DNA of 64,000 nt from Phyllobacterium brassicacearum. GTDB lineage: Bacteria > Pseudomonadota > Alphaproteobacteria > Rhizobiales > Rhizobiaceae. Below are positions 53,746-63,214 of the stretch, in pieces (the stretch's first letter is position 1; every line of letters begins with the position of its first letter). The notes under the pieces are model-generated. The model searched no databases. It saw nothing but the letters and a program-made list of their open reading frames with translations, and was not told where the DNA came from. Position numbers and translations under genes: made by a program. Location: NCBI RefSeq assembly GCF_003010955.1, contig NZ_PGGO01000007.1, forward strand, positions 186,001 through 250,000, written 5' to 3'.

Positions 53746-53837
53746 CTCAATTCTCCCGTTGGGCCGCATTTTCGGCCTGTGTTCCCGGACAATAGAGTGC
53801 CCACATTTATCCGCATTCGCAAATTCATTTATGAGAA

Positions 53838-53866
53838 GGACGATATCGGAATTTCCGATATCGTCC
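53838..53866. promoter_or_regulatory. Perfect 29-bp palindrome between lysR and ydcS
   Basis: GGACGATATCGGAA, one central T, then TTCCGATATCGTCC: two 14-bp arms with no mismatch. It lies 5 bases past the lysR stop and about 90 bases before the ydcS start. It could be a regulator operator or a stem-loop ending lysR; the lack of a T-tract and the one-base centre favour a protein-binding site. Confidence 0.65.
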
Positions 53867-53871
53867 TATCT

Positions 53872-54780
53872 TTACCGTCCGCGACCGCTACGCAGAGCCT
53901 CTGCGATACCGACAAAATCGCGCGCTGCCTGGGGCAGGCTGGAGCCTTTGCGCCAGACCATGCCGACCTGCACGACAGGCAACGCACCGGAGACGTCTCG
54001 ACTCTCGATGCGATCGCCTTCGAGTGACCATGGACGGTAGACAAGATCCGGCAACAGCGCGATGCCCGCGCCGGTTGCGACCAGGCTTCGGACCGCTTCG
54101 ACCGAGCGGGTGCGGAAGGCGACATGCGGTCGCGCGCCCAATGCCGTCAACAACTTGCCGGTATTTTCCTCGATTTCATCGACGGTCAACATGATCAGAG
54201 GTTCACTGGCAATATCATTGATCGAAATGATGTCCGCGCTGACCAGCGGGTGACCCAATGGCAACCATAGCCTGTAGGGTGACGTCTCGATGATTTCCGC
54301 CTGCAGGGCCATGCGGTCGCGCAGGTTGGAAATGACCATGACCGCCACATCCAGTTCTCCGCCAACCAGAAGGTGTTCGAGGTAGGATCCATTGTCCTCG
54401 ATCGCGCTGACCTCGACGCCCGGGCTGGCGCGGCGAAAGCGGGCGAGGAGATCGGAGAGGACATAGCCCGCAACGAGTGAGGTGACGCCCAGGTGCAGCT
54501 TGCCGGCCTGCTTCGGTGCTTCTGCGGAAAAAGACCGGCGTGCATCGGAGACGTCCGCCAGAATCTTTGTCGCATGCCGCAGAAACTGATGGCCGTTATA
54601 GGTGATGTCCAGGCCGCGTGGGTGACGCTCGAACAATTCGACGCCGAGGTCACTTTCCAGCTCCTTCACCGCTTCGGTAATCGAGGATTGCGAGATGGAC
54701 AGGTCTTGGGCCGCACGAGTGATCGAGCCCTGCTCTGCGACAGCGACGAAATATTGCAATTGACGGAGCGTGAATGCCAT
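53872..54780 (-). CDS. LysR-family regulator upstream of the polyamine operon
   Basis: A 302-residue LysR regulator: winged helix at residues 1-62 (ITRAAQDLSISQSSITEAVKELESDLG, LFERHPRGLDIT) and effector domain from about 92. It lies directly upstream of ydcS on the same strand, so it may control that operon, or may be autoregulated through the palindrome at 53838-53866. The effector is unknown. Confidence 0.87.
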   Translation of the reverse strand: MAFTLRQLQYFVAVAEQGSITRAAQDLSISQSSITEAVKELESDLGVELFERHPRGLDITYNGHQFLRHATKILADVSDARRSFSAEAPKQAGKLHLGVTSLVAGYVLSDLLARFRRASPGVEVSAIEDNGSYLEHLLVGGELDVAVMVISNLRDRMALQAEIIETSPYRLWLPLGHPLVSADIISINDIASEPLIMLTVDEIEENTGKLLTALGARPHVAFRTRSVEAVRSLVATGAGIALLPDLVYRPWSLEGDRIESRDVSGALPVVQVGMVWRKGSSLPQAARDFVGIAEALRSGRGR

Positions 54781-54992
54781 GGTCCCGAGTTAAAGCTGCG
54801 ACAGCGTAAATTGGCAAGTGATCGGCTTATTCGTGATGCCAATTCCGCTTTGCGCATTGTTATTGATATTATTATATTATAAATAGTTCAGAGGAGGGAG
54901 ACCGGCAGGGAGGCAGACCGTTCGCGCTTCAAGCGACGGCGATTTGTTGGCCGAGTCCCCATAAGCATGCAAAGCAAATAGCAGGCAACGAT
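54781..54992. promoter_or_regulatory. Divergent region lysR / gntR
   Basis: A 212-bp divergent region that must carry promoters for both regulators. The part near 54866-54886 is a run of A/T-rich ATTATT-like sequence containing TATTATATT, which also occurs upstream of chvE (56867-56875), suggesting a shared operator. Confidence 0.45.
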
Positions 54993-55745
54993 TTGTCAGG
55001 CAACGAGCTCATCAACTATGATTTTCGCACGGCGGGGCAATCGCGCACGCATCACGGCCACGTCATGCGCGATCTCGGGCTCAAGATCATCAGCGGCGCC
55101 TATCCGGAAAACTCCATCCTGCCCGGCGATGCCGAGTTGCTTGAACGTTTCGGTGTATCCCGAACCGTTCTGCGCGAGGCGTTGAAGACCCTCGCTGCGA
55201 AGGGCCTGATCCAGCCGAAGGCAAAAATCGGCACGCGGGTGCTCGAACGCTCGCACTGGAACCTGTTCGACCCGGATATTCTCGTCTGGCATTTCGAGGC
55301 AGGAGCGAGCCCGCATTTTCTGTCGAGTATTGTCGAAATGCGCCTGGCCCTGGAGCCGGAAGCGGCGGGTCTTGCAGCGCTCCGCCGGACCGATGCACAG
55401 CTTGAGAAACTGTATCATTGGGTTGCGAGAATGGGGAGTGCCCGGGAATCCGCCCAGGATTTCGTCAATAGCGATTTGCAGTTTCACATTGCGATCGCCG
55501 ATGCTTCCGGAAATCCATTCATGCGCTCGATTAGCGCCCTGATCGAAGTAGCGCTCGTCACTACCTTCACGATCAGTTCGCCGATACCGAATTCTGAAAG
55601 CCATATCCGCTCGGTCGCAAGGCATGCGGCCATTGCTGACGCGATCAAGGCTGGTGATGCCGAGGCAGCCAAGGAAGCCATGCGCGTCGTTATCCGCGAG
55701 GGTGCGGAACGCGTCCTGAACTCCGGCCATAGAGGCGACCTCTGA
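54993..55745 (+). CDS. gguR: GntR/FadR-type regulator of the chvE locus (GguR-like)
   Basis: A 250-residue FCD-type GntR regulator: winged helix at about 20-88 (AELLERFGVSRTVLREALKTLAAKGL) and an effector domain from about 105 (EMRLALEPEAAGLAA, DLQFHIAIADASGNPFM). In Agrobacterium, GguR is a GntR repressor of chvE-gguAB and of galactarate genes. Position next to gguC and chvE supports the same role here; the name rests on that context. The start is a TTG; an in-frame ATG at 55065 would cut into the winged helix. Confidence 0.72.
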   Translation: MSGNELINYDFRTAGQSRTHHGHVMRDLGLKIISGAYPENSILPGDAELLERFGVSRTVLREALKTLAAKGLIQPKAKIGTRVLERSHWNLFDPDILVWHFEAGASPHFLSSIVEMRLALEPEAAGLAALRRTDAQLEKLYHWVARMGSARESAQDFVNSDLQFHIAIADASGNPFMRSISALIEVALVTTFTISSPIPNSESHIRSVARHAAIADAIKAGDAEAAKEAMRVVIREGAERVLNSGHRGDL

Positions 55746-55751
55746 ACGCAG

Positions 55752-55777
55752 ACGGAGCTGGCTTGCACCAGCTCCTG
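55752..55777. terminator. Hairpin between gguR and gguC
   Basis: A perfect 8-bp stem GGAGCTGG / CCAGCTCC with a 6-base loop lies between two convergent stop codons (55745 and 55786). No T-tract follows, so the strength is unclear. Confidence 0.5.
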
Positions 55778-55785
55778 ATGTCAGC

Positions 55786-56778
55786 TTACAGCGCTGTCAC
55801 TTTCACTTTCGATGGCTTCTCGGTTTTGAGGGGGTTGCGCAAGGGCAGGCCGAAGGCAGGTGCTTCGATTTCGAACACATCGCCGTTTTCTGCCTTCACG
55901 CCATCGGCGAAGGAGAGTGTTGCCGTACCGAACATATGCACATGGATGTCGCCCGGCTGGCGGAAGACGGCATATTTGAAGTGATGATGTTCGAGATTTG
56001 CGATGGTGTGGGACATGTTGTCTTCACCTGACAAGAACGGCTTTTCCCAAACGGTCTTGTTCTTGCGCAGGATACGTGACGTACCCCTGATATCTGCAGG
56101 CAGGTCACCGGTGATGAGTTCAGGGCCGATTGAACACGGGCGTAGTTTGGAATGGGCAAGATAGAGATAGTTGACGCGCTCCATCACGTGATCGGAGAAT
56201 TCGTTGGCGAGCGCAAAACCGATACGGAAAGGCGCGCCATCCGGGCCAATGATGTAGATGCCGGCAATCTCCGGCTCCTCGCCGGCGTCATCGGCAAAGG
56301 CCGGCGAGAGGAGGGGTTGGCCGGGGCCGGTCAACATCGAGCCATTGCCTTTGTAGAACCATTCGGGCTGCACCCCGGTCTGTCCCTTCTTCGGCTTGCC
56401 GTTTTCCAGGCCCATGCGAAACATCTTCATCGAATCGGTCAGGGTCTCTTCCTGGGCGTCACCAATCTTGCGGTGCATGGCATCGCGTGCCGCAGCCGAG
56501 CCAAGATGCGTGAGACCAGTGCCGGTGAGATGGATGTGCGCCGGGTCATGGGTGTCGATCGGCGGAAGCAGACGTCCTTCCGCATAGGCAGCTGCGACAT
56601 CCAGTTTTTTGCCAAGCCCGCGGATTTCCACAATATTTGCGATGCTGGTCTTTGCTTCGATCGCTGCGTGAGCCAGCTCCAGTACAGAGCGCGTGCGCTT
56701 TACCTGCCGGAATTCGTCACCGACTCGTGTTGCCACCCGCCGTTTTCCATTGGCATTCATCAATTGAACCAGATTCAA
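55786..56778 (-). CDS. gguC: GguC/AraD1-family sugar-acid dehydratase-like protein
   Basis: A 330-residue protein of the fumarylacetoacetate-hydrolase superfamily. Long stretches agree with GguC as I recall it: TGTGLTHLGSAAARDAMH, DSMKMFRMGLENGKP, GVQPEWFYKGNG, NEFSDHVMERVNYLYLAHSK and FGTATLSFADG. Relatives handle 2-keto-3-deoxy sugar acids. I choose the TTG start at 56778, which has GGGAGG 6-7 bases upstream. In Agrobacterium gguC follows gguB in one operon, but here it is divergent from chvE. Confidence 0.85.
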   Translation of the reverse strand: MNLVQLMNANGKRRVATRVGDEFRQVKRTRSVLELAHAAIEAKTSIANIVEIRGLGKKLDVAAAYAEGRLLPPIDTHDPAHIHLTGTGLTHLGSAAARDAMHRKIGDAQEETLTDSMKMFRMGLENGKPKKGQTGVQPEWFYKGNGSMLTGPGQPLLSPAFADDAGEEPEIAGIYIIGPDGAPFRIGFALANEFSDHVMERVNYLYLAHSKLRPCSIGPELITGDLPADIRGTSRILRKNKTVWEKPFLSGEDNMSHTIANLEHHHFKYAVFRQPGDIHVHMFGTATLSFADGVKAENGDVFEIEAPAFGLPLRNPLKTEKPSKVKVTAL

Positions 56779-57084
56779 GGCTTTCCTCCCGGATGTTTGG
56801 GTATATGAATTATTGGTCCCGCACATTATGCACTCGAACCACTCTTTTCAAAAATATTATAATAGTATTATATTGGTGTAAACGGCCGTCAGCGGATTGA
56901 TCCCGGGCCGGTAGAAACCGGAGGAAGACATTTTTCCAGCAGGGCGAAAGCCCTATTCCAAAAGTCATACTTTTCGGATAGATGTTGAAATGGCCCCGCT
57001 CCGGGAGGAACTGGTTTGGTGCAGGAAGGTTGGTCAACGCCGATCATAGTGCAGTGAACATGATTGAAACTGGGAGGAACAGAC
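56779..57084. promoter_or_regulatory. Divergent gguC / chvE promoter region
   Basis: About 306 bases with no gene. An A/T-rich imperfect palindrome at about 56853-56875 (ATATTATAATAGTATTATAT) shares TATTATATT with the region upstream of the GntR gene, making it a candidate GguR operator. The GGGAGG ribosome site of chvE is at the right end. Confidence 0.55.
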
Positions 57085-58146
57085 GTGAAAATTCTTAAAC
57101 TATTTGCCGCGGGATTGATCGCACTTGGTGTGATGGGTACGCAGACCTTTGCTCAAGACAAGGGCACAGTCGGCATCTCCATGCCGACCAAGTCCTCGGC
57201 ACGCTGGATTGCCGACGGCGACAATATGGTGAAGGCGCTGACAGAACGCGGCTACGGCACTGACCTGCAATATGCCGAAGACGACATTCCCAATCAGCTC
57301 GCGCAGATCGAGAACATGGTCACCAAGGGCGTGAAGGTCCTCGTGATCGCAGCCATCGACGGGACGACCCTGTCGAATGTGCTGCAGCAAGCGCATGATG
57401 CCGATATCAAGGTCATTTCCTATGACCGCCTGATCCGCGACTCCGGCAATGTCGATTATTACACCACCTTCGACAACTTCCAGGTTGGCGTTCTGCAGGC
57501 TGGTTCGCTCGTGAAGGCACTCGGTCTTCCGGAGGCAAAGGGCCCGTTCAATATCGAACTCTTCGGCGGTTCGCCGGATGATAACAACGCCTTCTTCTTC
57601 TATGACGGCGCGATGTCTGTCCTGCAGCCTCTGATCGACAGTGGCAAGCTCGTCGTTCAGTCCGGCCAGACCGGCATGGACAAGGTCGGCACGCTGCGTT
57701 GGGACGGTGCCGTTGCCCAGGCGCGCATGGATAACCTGCTTTCGGCCTACTACACCGACAAGAAGGTCAATGCAGTTCTCTCGCCCTATGACGGTCTGTC
57801 GATCGGTATCCTGTCGTCACTGCGCGGCGTGGGCTACGGCACCGCTGACCAGCCATTCCCGTTCGTTTCCGGACAGGACGCGGAAGTACCCTCCGTCAAG
57901 TCGATCATCGCTGGTGAGCAGTACTCGACAATCTACAAGGACACCCGTGAACTGGCCAAGGTAACGGCGAACCTCATCGACAATGTTCTCAAGGGCGAGG
58001 AGCCGGAAATCAATGACACCAAGACCTACAACAATGGTGTCAAGGTCGTTCCGTCCTATCTGTTGAAGCCCGTTGAAGTGGACAAGACCAACTGGAAAGA
58101 GATCCTGATTGGCGGCGGCTACTACACGGAAGATCAGATCAAGTAG
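57085..58146 (+). CDS. chvE: Periplasmic multiple-sugar-binding protein ChvE
   Basis: A 353-residue binding protein with a signal peptide (residues 1-23, ending TFA|QD) and a mature sequence almost identical in key blocks to Agrobacterium Chv[73 protein letters not shown] and [20 protein letters not shown]. It binds aldoses and some sugar acids for uptake by GguAB; in Agrobacterium it also passes the signal to VirA. The GTG start at 57085 follows GGGAGG. The GGSPDDNNA ligand loop is conserved. Confidence 0.93.
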   Translation: MKILKLFAAGLIALGVMGTQTFAQDKGTVGISMPTKSSARWIADGDNMVKALTERGYGTDLQYAEDDIPNQLAQIENMVTKGVKVLVIAAIDGTTLSNVLQQAHDADIKVISYDRLIRDSGNVDYYTTFDNFQVGVLQAGSLVKALGLPEAKGPFNIELFGGSPDDNNAFFFYDGAMSVLQPLIDSGKLVVQSGQTGMDKVGTLRWDGAVAQARMDNLLSAYYTDKKVNAVLSPYDGLSIGILSSLRGVGYGTADQPFPFVSGQDAEVPSVKSIIAGEQYSTIYKDTRELAKVTANLIDNVLKGEEPEINDTKTYNNGVKVVPSYLLKPVEVDKTNWKEILIGGGYYTEDQIK

Positions 58147-58160
58147 CTCTTTGATCAAAT

Positions 58161-58195
58161 CCGAACCCTGCGCTCATCTCGCGCAGGGTTTGTCG
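58161..58195 (+). terminator. Hairpin between chvE and gguA
   Basis: A 10-bp stem AACCCTGCGC / GCGCAGGGTT with a 7-base loop follows chvE by 17 bases; a short T-rich tail follows. It probably gives partial termination, so that more binding protein than transporter is made. Confidence 0.65.
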
Positions 58196-58309
58196 TCATT
58201 GTCCGAACAATGTTTTCGGTAGCGCAAGGGCACTGAGCCCAATATAAATTGCAGAAGGAAACGATACCCGCGCAGCTATATTGCCGCCTCGGTATCGATG
58301 AGGATCTCG

Positions 58310-59839
58310 ATGGAAACCATCCTCGAAATGCGCAACATCACCAAGACTTTTCCTGGTGTGAAGGCGCTGAACAATGTCAATCTTGACGTACGCAAAGGCG
58401 AAATTCACGCTCTCGTGGGCGAGAATGGCGCAGGCAAATCGACCCTCATGAAGGTGTTGAGCGGAGTTTATCCGCATGGCAGCTACGAGGGTGAGATAAT
58501 CTACAACGGCCAGGAGCAGCACTTTCGCGATATCGCCGACAGTGAGAGGCAGGGCATCATCATCATCCATCAGGAACTTGCCCTGGTTCCACTCCTTTCG
58601 ATTGCCGAGAATATCTTCCTCGGCAATGAACCGGCGAAATTTGGTGTCATTGACTGGCACGTTGCGGAAAATCGCACACGCGAACTCCTCGCTAAAGTCG
58701 GCCTGAAAGAAGACCCACTGACGTTGATTACGAATCTGGGTGTCGGCAAGCAGCAACTGGTGGAAATCGCCAAGGCGCTGTCGAAGGAAGTTGAGCTCCT
58801 CATTCTCGACGAGCCGACGGCGAGCCTCAACGAAAAGGATAGCGATGCGCTTCTCGCCCTGCTGCTCGAGTTCAAGGCGCACGGCATTTCTTCCATTTTG
58901 ATCTCGCACAAGCTCAATGAAGTTGGAAAAGTGGCCGATCGCATCACGGTGCTGCGCGACGGCGCGACGATCGAGACCCTGGACAAGAAAGACATCTCCG
59001 AGGATCGCATCGTCACATCAATGGTGGGGCGCCAGCTGGCCGACCGCTTTCCCCAGCGCGAACCCGATATCGGCGAGGTAGTGTTTGAAGTGAAGGATTG
59101 GGTGGTTCACCACCACATCCACAGCGACCGGACGGTCATCAACGGGATCAATCTCAGTGTTCGCAAGGGTGAGGTGGTCGGTATTGCCGGGCTGATGGGC
59201 GCCGGGCGTACGGAATTTGCCATGAGCGTCTTCGGCAAGGCCTACGGCCGCAAGATCAGCGGCGAGGTTTTCCTCAAGGGCAAAAAGGTCGATGTTTCCA
59301 CCATCGGCAAAGCCATCGACAATGGCATCGCCTATGTCACGGAAGACCGCAAGACCTTCGGGCTTAATCTGATCGATCACATCAAGCACAACACCACGAT
59401 CGTCAATCTCGCCGGCGTGTCCCAGAACGGCGTGCTGGATGACATGGCCGAACTGAAGGTGGCGAACGAATATCGCCGCAAAACCAACATCCGCTCATCA
59501 AGCATCTACCAGAAGACGGGCAATCTTTCCGGCGGCAACCAGCAGAAGGTGGTGCTGTCGAAGTGGCTGTTCGCCAATCCGGACCTGCTGATTCTGGATG
59601 AGCCGACGCGAGGCATCGATGTCGGTGCGAAATATGAAATCTATACAATCATCAATCAATTGGTAAGCGAAGGCAAAAGCGTGCTGATGATCTCGTCGGA
59701 AATGCCAGAGCTGCTCGGCGTCTGCGATCGGATCTATGTGATGAACCAGGGCAGGCTCGTCGGCGAAATGCCCGCCAGCGAAGCCAGTCAGGAAAAAATC
59801 ATGCGCGCCATCATTCGTGCTGAAGGGAAAGCATCATGA
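58310..59839 (+). CDS. gguA: Sugar ABC transporter ATP-binding protein GguA (MglA/XylG type)
   Basis: A 509-residue protein with two ATPase domains. The first has Walker [10 protein letters not shown] (residue about 34) and [10 protein letters not shown]; the second has [16 protein letters not shown] and [18 protein letters not shown], which marks the CUT2 family. It energises uptake through GguB. The ATG at 58310 follows GAGGATCTCG. Its last 4 bases overlap gguB. Confidence 0.93.
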   Translation: METILEMRNITKTFPGVKALNNVNLDVRKGEIHALVGENGAGKSTLMKVLSGVYPHGSYEGEIIYNGQEQHFRDIADSERQGIIIIHQELALVPLLSIAENIFLGNEPAKFGVIDWHVAENRTRELLAKVGLKEDPLTLITNLGVGKQQLVEIAKALSKEVELLILDEPTASLNEKDSDALLALLLEFKAHGISSILISHKLNEVGKVADRITVLRDGATIETLDKKDISEDRIVTSMVGRQLADRFPQREPDIGEVVFEVKDWVVHHHIHSDRTVINGINLSVRKGEVVGIAGLMGAGRTEFAMSVFGKAYGRKISGEVFLKGKKVDVSTIGKAIDNGIAYVTEDRKTFGLNLIDHIKHNTTIVNLAGVSQNGVLDDMAELKVANEYRRKTNIRSSSIYQKTGNLSGGNQQKVVLSKWLFANPDLLILDEPTRGIDVGAKYEIYTIINQLVSEGKSVLMISSEMPELLGVCDRIYVMNQGRLVGEMPASEASQEKIMRAIIRAEGKAS

Positions 59840-61035
59840 CCGTCGAAACCGCAGCAACCCAAGGTAAAAAAGACTTCAAGACGGATGGCTCCGCGTTGAA
59901 AGGCAACTACCGCGAATATGGTCTGGTGCTTGCGCTCATCCTCATCATGGTCTTCTTCCAGTTTACGACCAACGGCGTACTCTTCAGGCCGGTCAATCTG
60001 ACAAACCTCGTTCTGCAAAACAGCTACATCATCATCATGGCGCTCGGGATGTTGCTGGTGATCGTGGCCGGTCACATCGATCTTTCGGTGGGCTCGGTAT
60101 CGGGCTTTATTGGCGGTCTTGCCGCCGTAATGATGGTCCGATGGCAAATTCATTACATCCCGGCAACCATCCTTTGTCTTGCCATGGGTGGCGCGATCGG
60201 CGCGGCGCAGGGCTATTGGATTGCCTACCACAAGATACCCTCATTCATTGTCACGCTGGCGGGAATGCTGGTGTTCAGGGGGCTCGCCCTGTGGCTGCTT
60301 GGAGGTCAGTCTGTCGGACCATTCCCGCCGCAGTTCCAGCTGCTGAGCTCCGGGTTCATTCCGGATGTCTTCGGTTATCCCGGATTCAACATCACTTCGA
60401 TGCTGATCGGCATTATCCTCGTGGCGCTGATGATCTATTTCAGCGTGCGTGGCCGCGCCAAACGCGAGAAGCATGGCTACGAAGGTGAACCCTTCGCTCT
60501 TTTTGTTGCAAAGAACCTGATCATCGCCGGGATCGTGCTCTTCCTCGCCTATTTGCTCTCGTCCTATAAGGGACTCCCGAATGTCCTCATCGTCATGTCG
60601 CTGCTGATTGCGCTGTTTGTTTTCGTGACAAAGCGCATGACTGTCGGCCGTCGCATTTATGCCATGGGCGGCAACGAGAAGGCGGCGAAACTGTCGGGTA
60701 TCAAGACCGAGCGGCTGACCTTCCTGACCTTCGTCAACATGGGTGTTCTTGCTGCGCTGGCCGGACTGATCTTCGCGGCGCGCCTGAATACGGCGACGCC
60801 CAAGGCCGGTCTCGGCTTCGAACTGGATGTGATTGCTGCCGTATTTATCGGCGGTGCGTCAGCCATGGGCGGCGTCGGGCAGGTGATGGGTGCGGTAATC
60901 GGTGCCTTTATCATGGGTGTCATGAATAACGGCATGTCGATCATGGGCGTCAACATCGACTGGCAGCAGGTGATCAAGGGCCTCGTCCTGCTCGCGGCCG
61001 TCATCTTCGACGTCTACAACAAGAACAAGGCATAA
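59836..61035 (+). CDS. gguB: Sugar ABC transporter permease GguB
   Basis: A 399-residue CUT2-type permease with about ten helices and the family motifs [38 protein letters not shown] and [29 protein letters not shown]. It is translationally coupled to gguA. A GC-rich hairpin follows. Confidence 0.93.
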   Translation: MTVETAATQGKKDFKTDGSALKGNYREYGLVLALILIMVFFQFTTNGVLFRPVNLTNLVLQNSYIIIMALGMLLVIVAGHIDLSVGSVSGFIGGLAAVMMVRWQIHYIPATILCLAMGGAIGAAQGYWIAYHKIPSFIVTLAGMLVFRGLALWLLGGQSVGPFPPQFQLLSSGFIPDVFGYPGFNITSMLIGIILVALMIYFSVRGRAKREKHGYEGEPFALFVAKNLIIAGIVLFLAYLLSSYKGLPNVLIVMSLLIALFVFVTKRMTVGRRIYAMGGNEKAAKLSGIKTERLTFLTFVNMGVLAALAGLIFAARLNTATPKAGLGFELDVIAAVFIGGASAMGGVGQVMGAVIGAFIMGVMNNGMSIMGVNIDWQQVIKGLVLLAAVIFDVYNKNKA

Positions 61036-61059
61036 CCGCACTACTCAATGTGCGTCACG

Positions 61060-61097
61060 TCGGCCCTGCCTCCAGGAGGCGGGGCCGATTGCTTTAA
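61060..61097. terminator. Terminator after gguB
   Basis: A GC-rich stem CGGCCCTGCCTCC / GGAGGCGGGGCCG with a 2-base loop and one mismatch, then ATTGCTTTAATT. It lies 25 bases after the gguB stop and before the convergent gene ending at 61192. Confidence 0.75.
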
Positions 61098-61191
61098 TTC
61101 CACACATCGGCGACGACAAAGTCAGTTCGGACTATACGAGGTACATGTAAGCAGCGCATTGACGTGGAGGCGGTCCGTCCGGGCTGCACAG

Positions 61192-62025
61192 TTATTCAAC
61201 AGGTTTTCTGGTTTTGGTTCCCCTGTATGACCACAGCCATTCCCGCGGAAGTGGCCCCTTGTTGCGTTCAGGCTTTTGCGACTGTTCCCACGCATGGGCA
61301 AGAATGCCGACCGATCGCGACAGAACGAACAGTCCTCGCGTCAGCGGCGGCGGAAAACCCAGTTCGCCGTAGACCACGGCAGTCGCACCGTCGATATTAA
61401 GCGGTATCCGCTTTCCTTTGCGCTTGGCCACATTGGCTTCAACCGCTTCGGCGATGTCAGCAAACCTGCCATTGACCACGCCGTCTTTGGCAAATCGGCG
61501 AACCAGTTCAATGAGACGCGGGGCGCGCGGATCGACAGGATGAAAACGGTGGCCGAGTCCCGGAACGTAGCCGCCTTCGTCCTTGAAGTACCGGTCAAGA
61601 CGTTCGTCGGCAGCCTTCTCCAGGCTGCGACCGAAATCCATGGACACCGCTATCTCGCCAAAGAACCCCAAAGCCTGCTCGCCTGCTCCGCCGTGAACGT
61701 CTCCAAGCACGTTGATGGCCGATGCCATTGCGCTGTTGATGCCGACACCACATGTGGCGGCCATGCGGGCGATGGCGATCGAGGGGGCCTGCGGACCATG
61801 ATCGATGGCTGCGGAAAGAGCTATCCCGAGCAATTCCGCCTGCCGCTCATCGGGCAATTCGCCGCGCAGCATCAGCCAAATCATTGCCGGAAAGCTGATC
61901 CGCCCGATGAGGTCCTCTATCGCGTAGCCGCGCAGCCGGATGAGGCCTGGGCGCATCTCGATGATGTCCGTGGCCCACCAGTCCTCACCTTTTTTGCGGT
62001 CGATGGACATTTCACCTTCACTCAT
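61192..62025 (-). CDS. Citryl-CoA-lyase-like protein (citrate synthase fold)
   Basis: A 277-residue protein, shorter than citrate synthase. Motifs of the fold are present: GDVHGGAGEQA (His), VPGLGHRFHPVDPRAPRL (His/Arg) and GFPPPLTRGLFVLSRSVGILAHAWEQ. Proteins of this form cleave citryl-CoA-like substrates to acetyl-CoA and an oxo acid. Its start overlaps the stop of the CoA-transferase gene (ATGA), so the two act together, the transferase supplying the CoA ester. Confidence 0.82.
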   Translation of the reverse strand: MSEGEMSIDRKKGEDWWATDIIEMRPGLIRLRGYAIEDLIGRISFPAMIWLMLRGELPDERQAELLGIALSAAIDHGPQAPSIAIARMAATCGVGINSAMASAINVLGDVHGGAGEQALGFFGEIAVSMDFGRSLEKAADERLDRYFKDEGGYVPGLGHRFHPVDPRAPRLIELVRRFAKDGVVNGRFADIAEAVEANVAKRKGKRIPLNIDGATAVVYGELGFPPPLTRGLFVLSRSVGILAHAWEQSQKPERNKGPLPREWLWSYRGTKTRKPVE

Positions 62026-63200
62026 CGCTCAACCCCTTGCAGTTCTTTCGTAGATCCCAGAACCGCATCTGTGTGCTCGCCAAGGCGTGGCGGCGCACCC
62101 ACGGGAAGTGGTGCCTGGCCGTCGACGAGAAACCCTCCGCGCACGACCGTCAGATTGTTGCTTCCTTCAAGCACGGGCGCGAACGTGGTCATGAGTTCGC
62201 GACAGATTACCTGCGGCTCGGCCAACACTTGCGGGATTGTCAGAACACGGCCCGCAGGCACGCCAATGCGGTTGAACCGTTTTTCCCACGCGGCGGCTGA
62301 AGCAGATTCGAGTGCGTTCTCGATCAGGCGCTTCAGCTCGACGCGATGCTGCTTGCGCACGCCCCGTTCGGCAAAACGCGGATCCGACGAAAGTTCCGGA
62401 CGGCCTATTTCAGTGCACAGTGCAATAAACTGTTCCTGCTTGTTGGCGGCGATGTTGAGCAGTCCATCTGCGGTCCGGAATGTTCCGGAGGGCGCTGCGG
62501 TCGTGTTTTCGTTGCCCATGGCTGACGGCTCGACGTCAGCGGTCAGATAGTTCGAAACGGGCCAACCGAGGGCGCTGAGTGTACATTCCAGCATGGAGAC
62601 ATCCAGAAATGCGCCAATACCCGTGCTCTGCTTGCGCAGCAGAGCCGAGACGATCGCAAAAGCACCAAACAGTCCGCCAAGCGTGTCCGAGACGGGGTAA
62701 CCGACGCGAAGGGGTGCTGTGTCGGGGGTCCCAGTGATGCTCATGATGCCGGACAGTCCCTGTATGATCTGATCATAGGCCGGGTTGTCGCGCATCGGAC
62801 CCGTCTGGCCGAAGCCGGATATCGCGCAGTAAACGAGGTCGTCGCGTACTTCTTTCAGACGATCGTAGCCCAGTCCAAGCCTGTCCATGACGCCCGGCCG
62901 GAAATTTTCGACGAGAACATCGGCCGTCGAAACGAGTTGGAGAAAGCTTGCCCTGTCCATGTCTTGCTTCAGGTCAAGCACCACTGAACGCTTCCCGGCG
63001 TTCTGCGCCAGAAATGATGCACCCATTCCAGCGCCGTTGAGTTCATCTGACGCGCCCAGCTGGCGCGCGAGATCACCGCCGGAAGGGGATTCAACTTTGA
63101 TCACGTCGGCTCCCAACAAGGCAAGCTGATAGGCGCAATATGGTCCGGCCAGGACGTTGGTCAGATCGAGGATACGGATGCCCTTGAGAAGTTGTGTCAT
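62022..63200 (-). CDS. CaiB/BaiF-family (class III) CoA transferase
   Basis: A 392-residue enzyme that moves CoA from a donor to a carboxylate. The N-terminal LLKGIRILDLTNVLAGPYC, the KRSVVLDLKQ and the catalytic Asp region NPAYDQIIQGLSG are typical. The start is ATG at 63200; a longer frame to 63353 reads an Arg-rich tail without family character and would overlap tctA. It sits between tctA and the lyase gene. Confidence 0.88.
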   Translation of the reverse strand: MTQLLKGIRILDLTNVLAGPYCAYQLALLGADVIKVESPSGGDLARQLGASDELNGAGMGASFLAQNAGKRSVVLDLKQDMDRASFLQLVSTADVLVENFRPGVMDRLGLGYDRLKEVRDDLVYCAISGFGQTGPMRDNPAYDQIIQGLSGIMSITGTPDTAPLRVGYPVSDTLGGLFGAFAIVSALLRKQSTGIGAFLDVSMLECTLSALGWPVSNYLTADVEPSAMGNENTTAAPSGTFRTADGLLNIAANKQEQFIALCTEIGRPELSSDPRFAERGVRKQHRVELKRLIENALESASAAAWEKRFNRIGVPAGRVLTIPQVLAEPQVICRELMTTFAPVLEGSNNLTVVRGGFLVDGQAPLPVGAPPRLGEHTDAVLGSTKELQGVER

Positions 63201-63214
63201 GATATTCCTGTATT

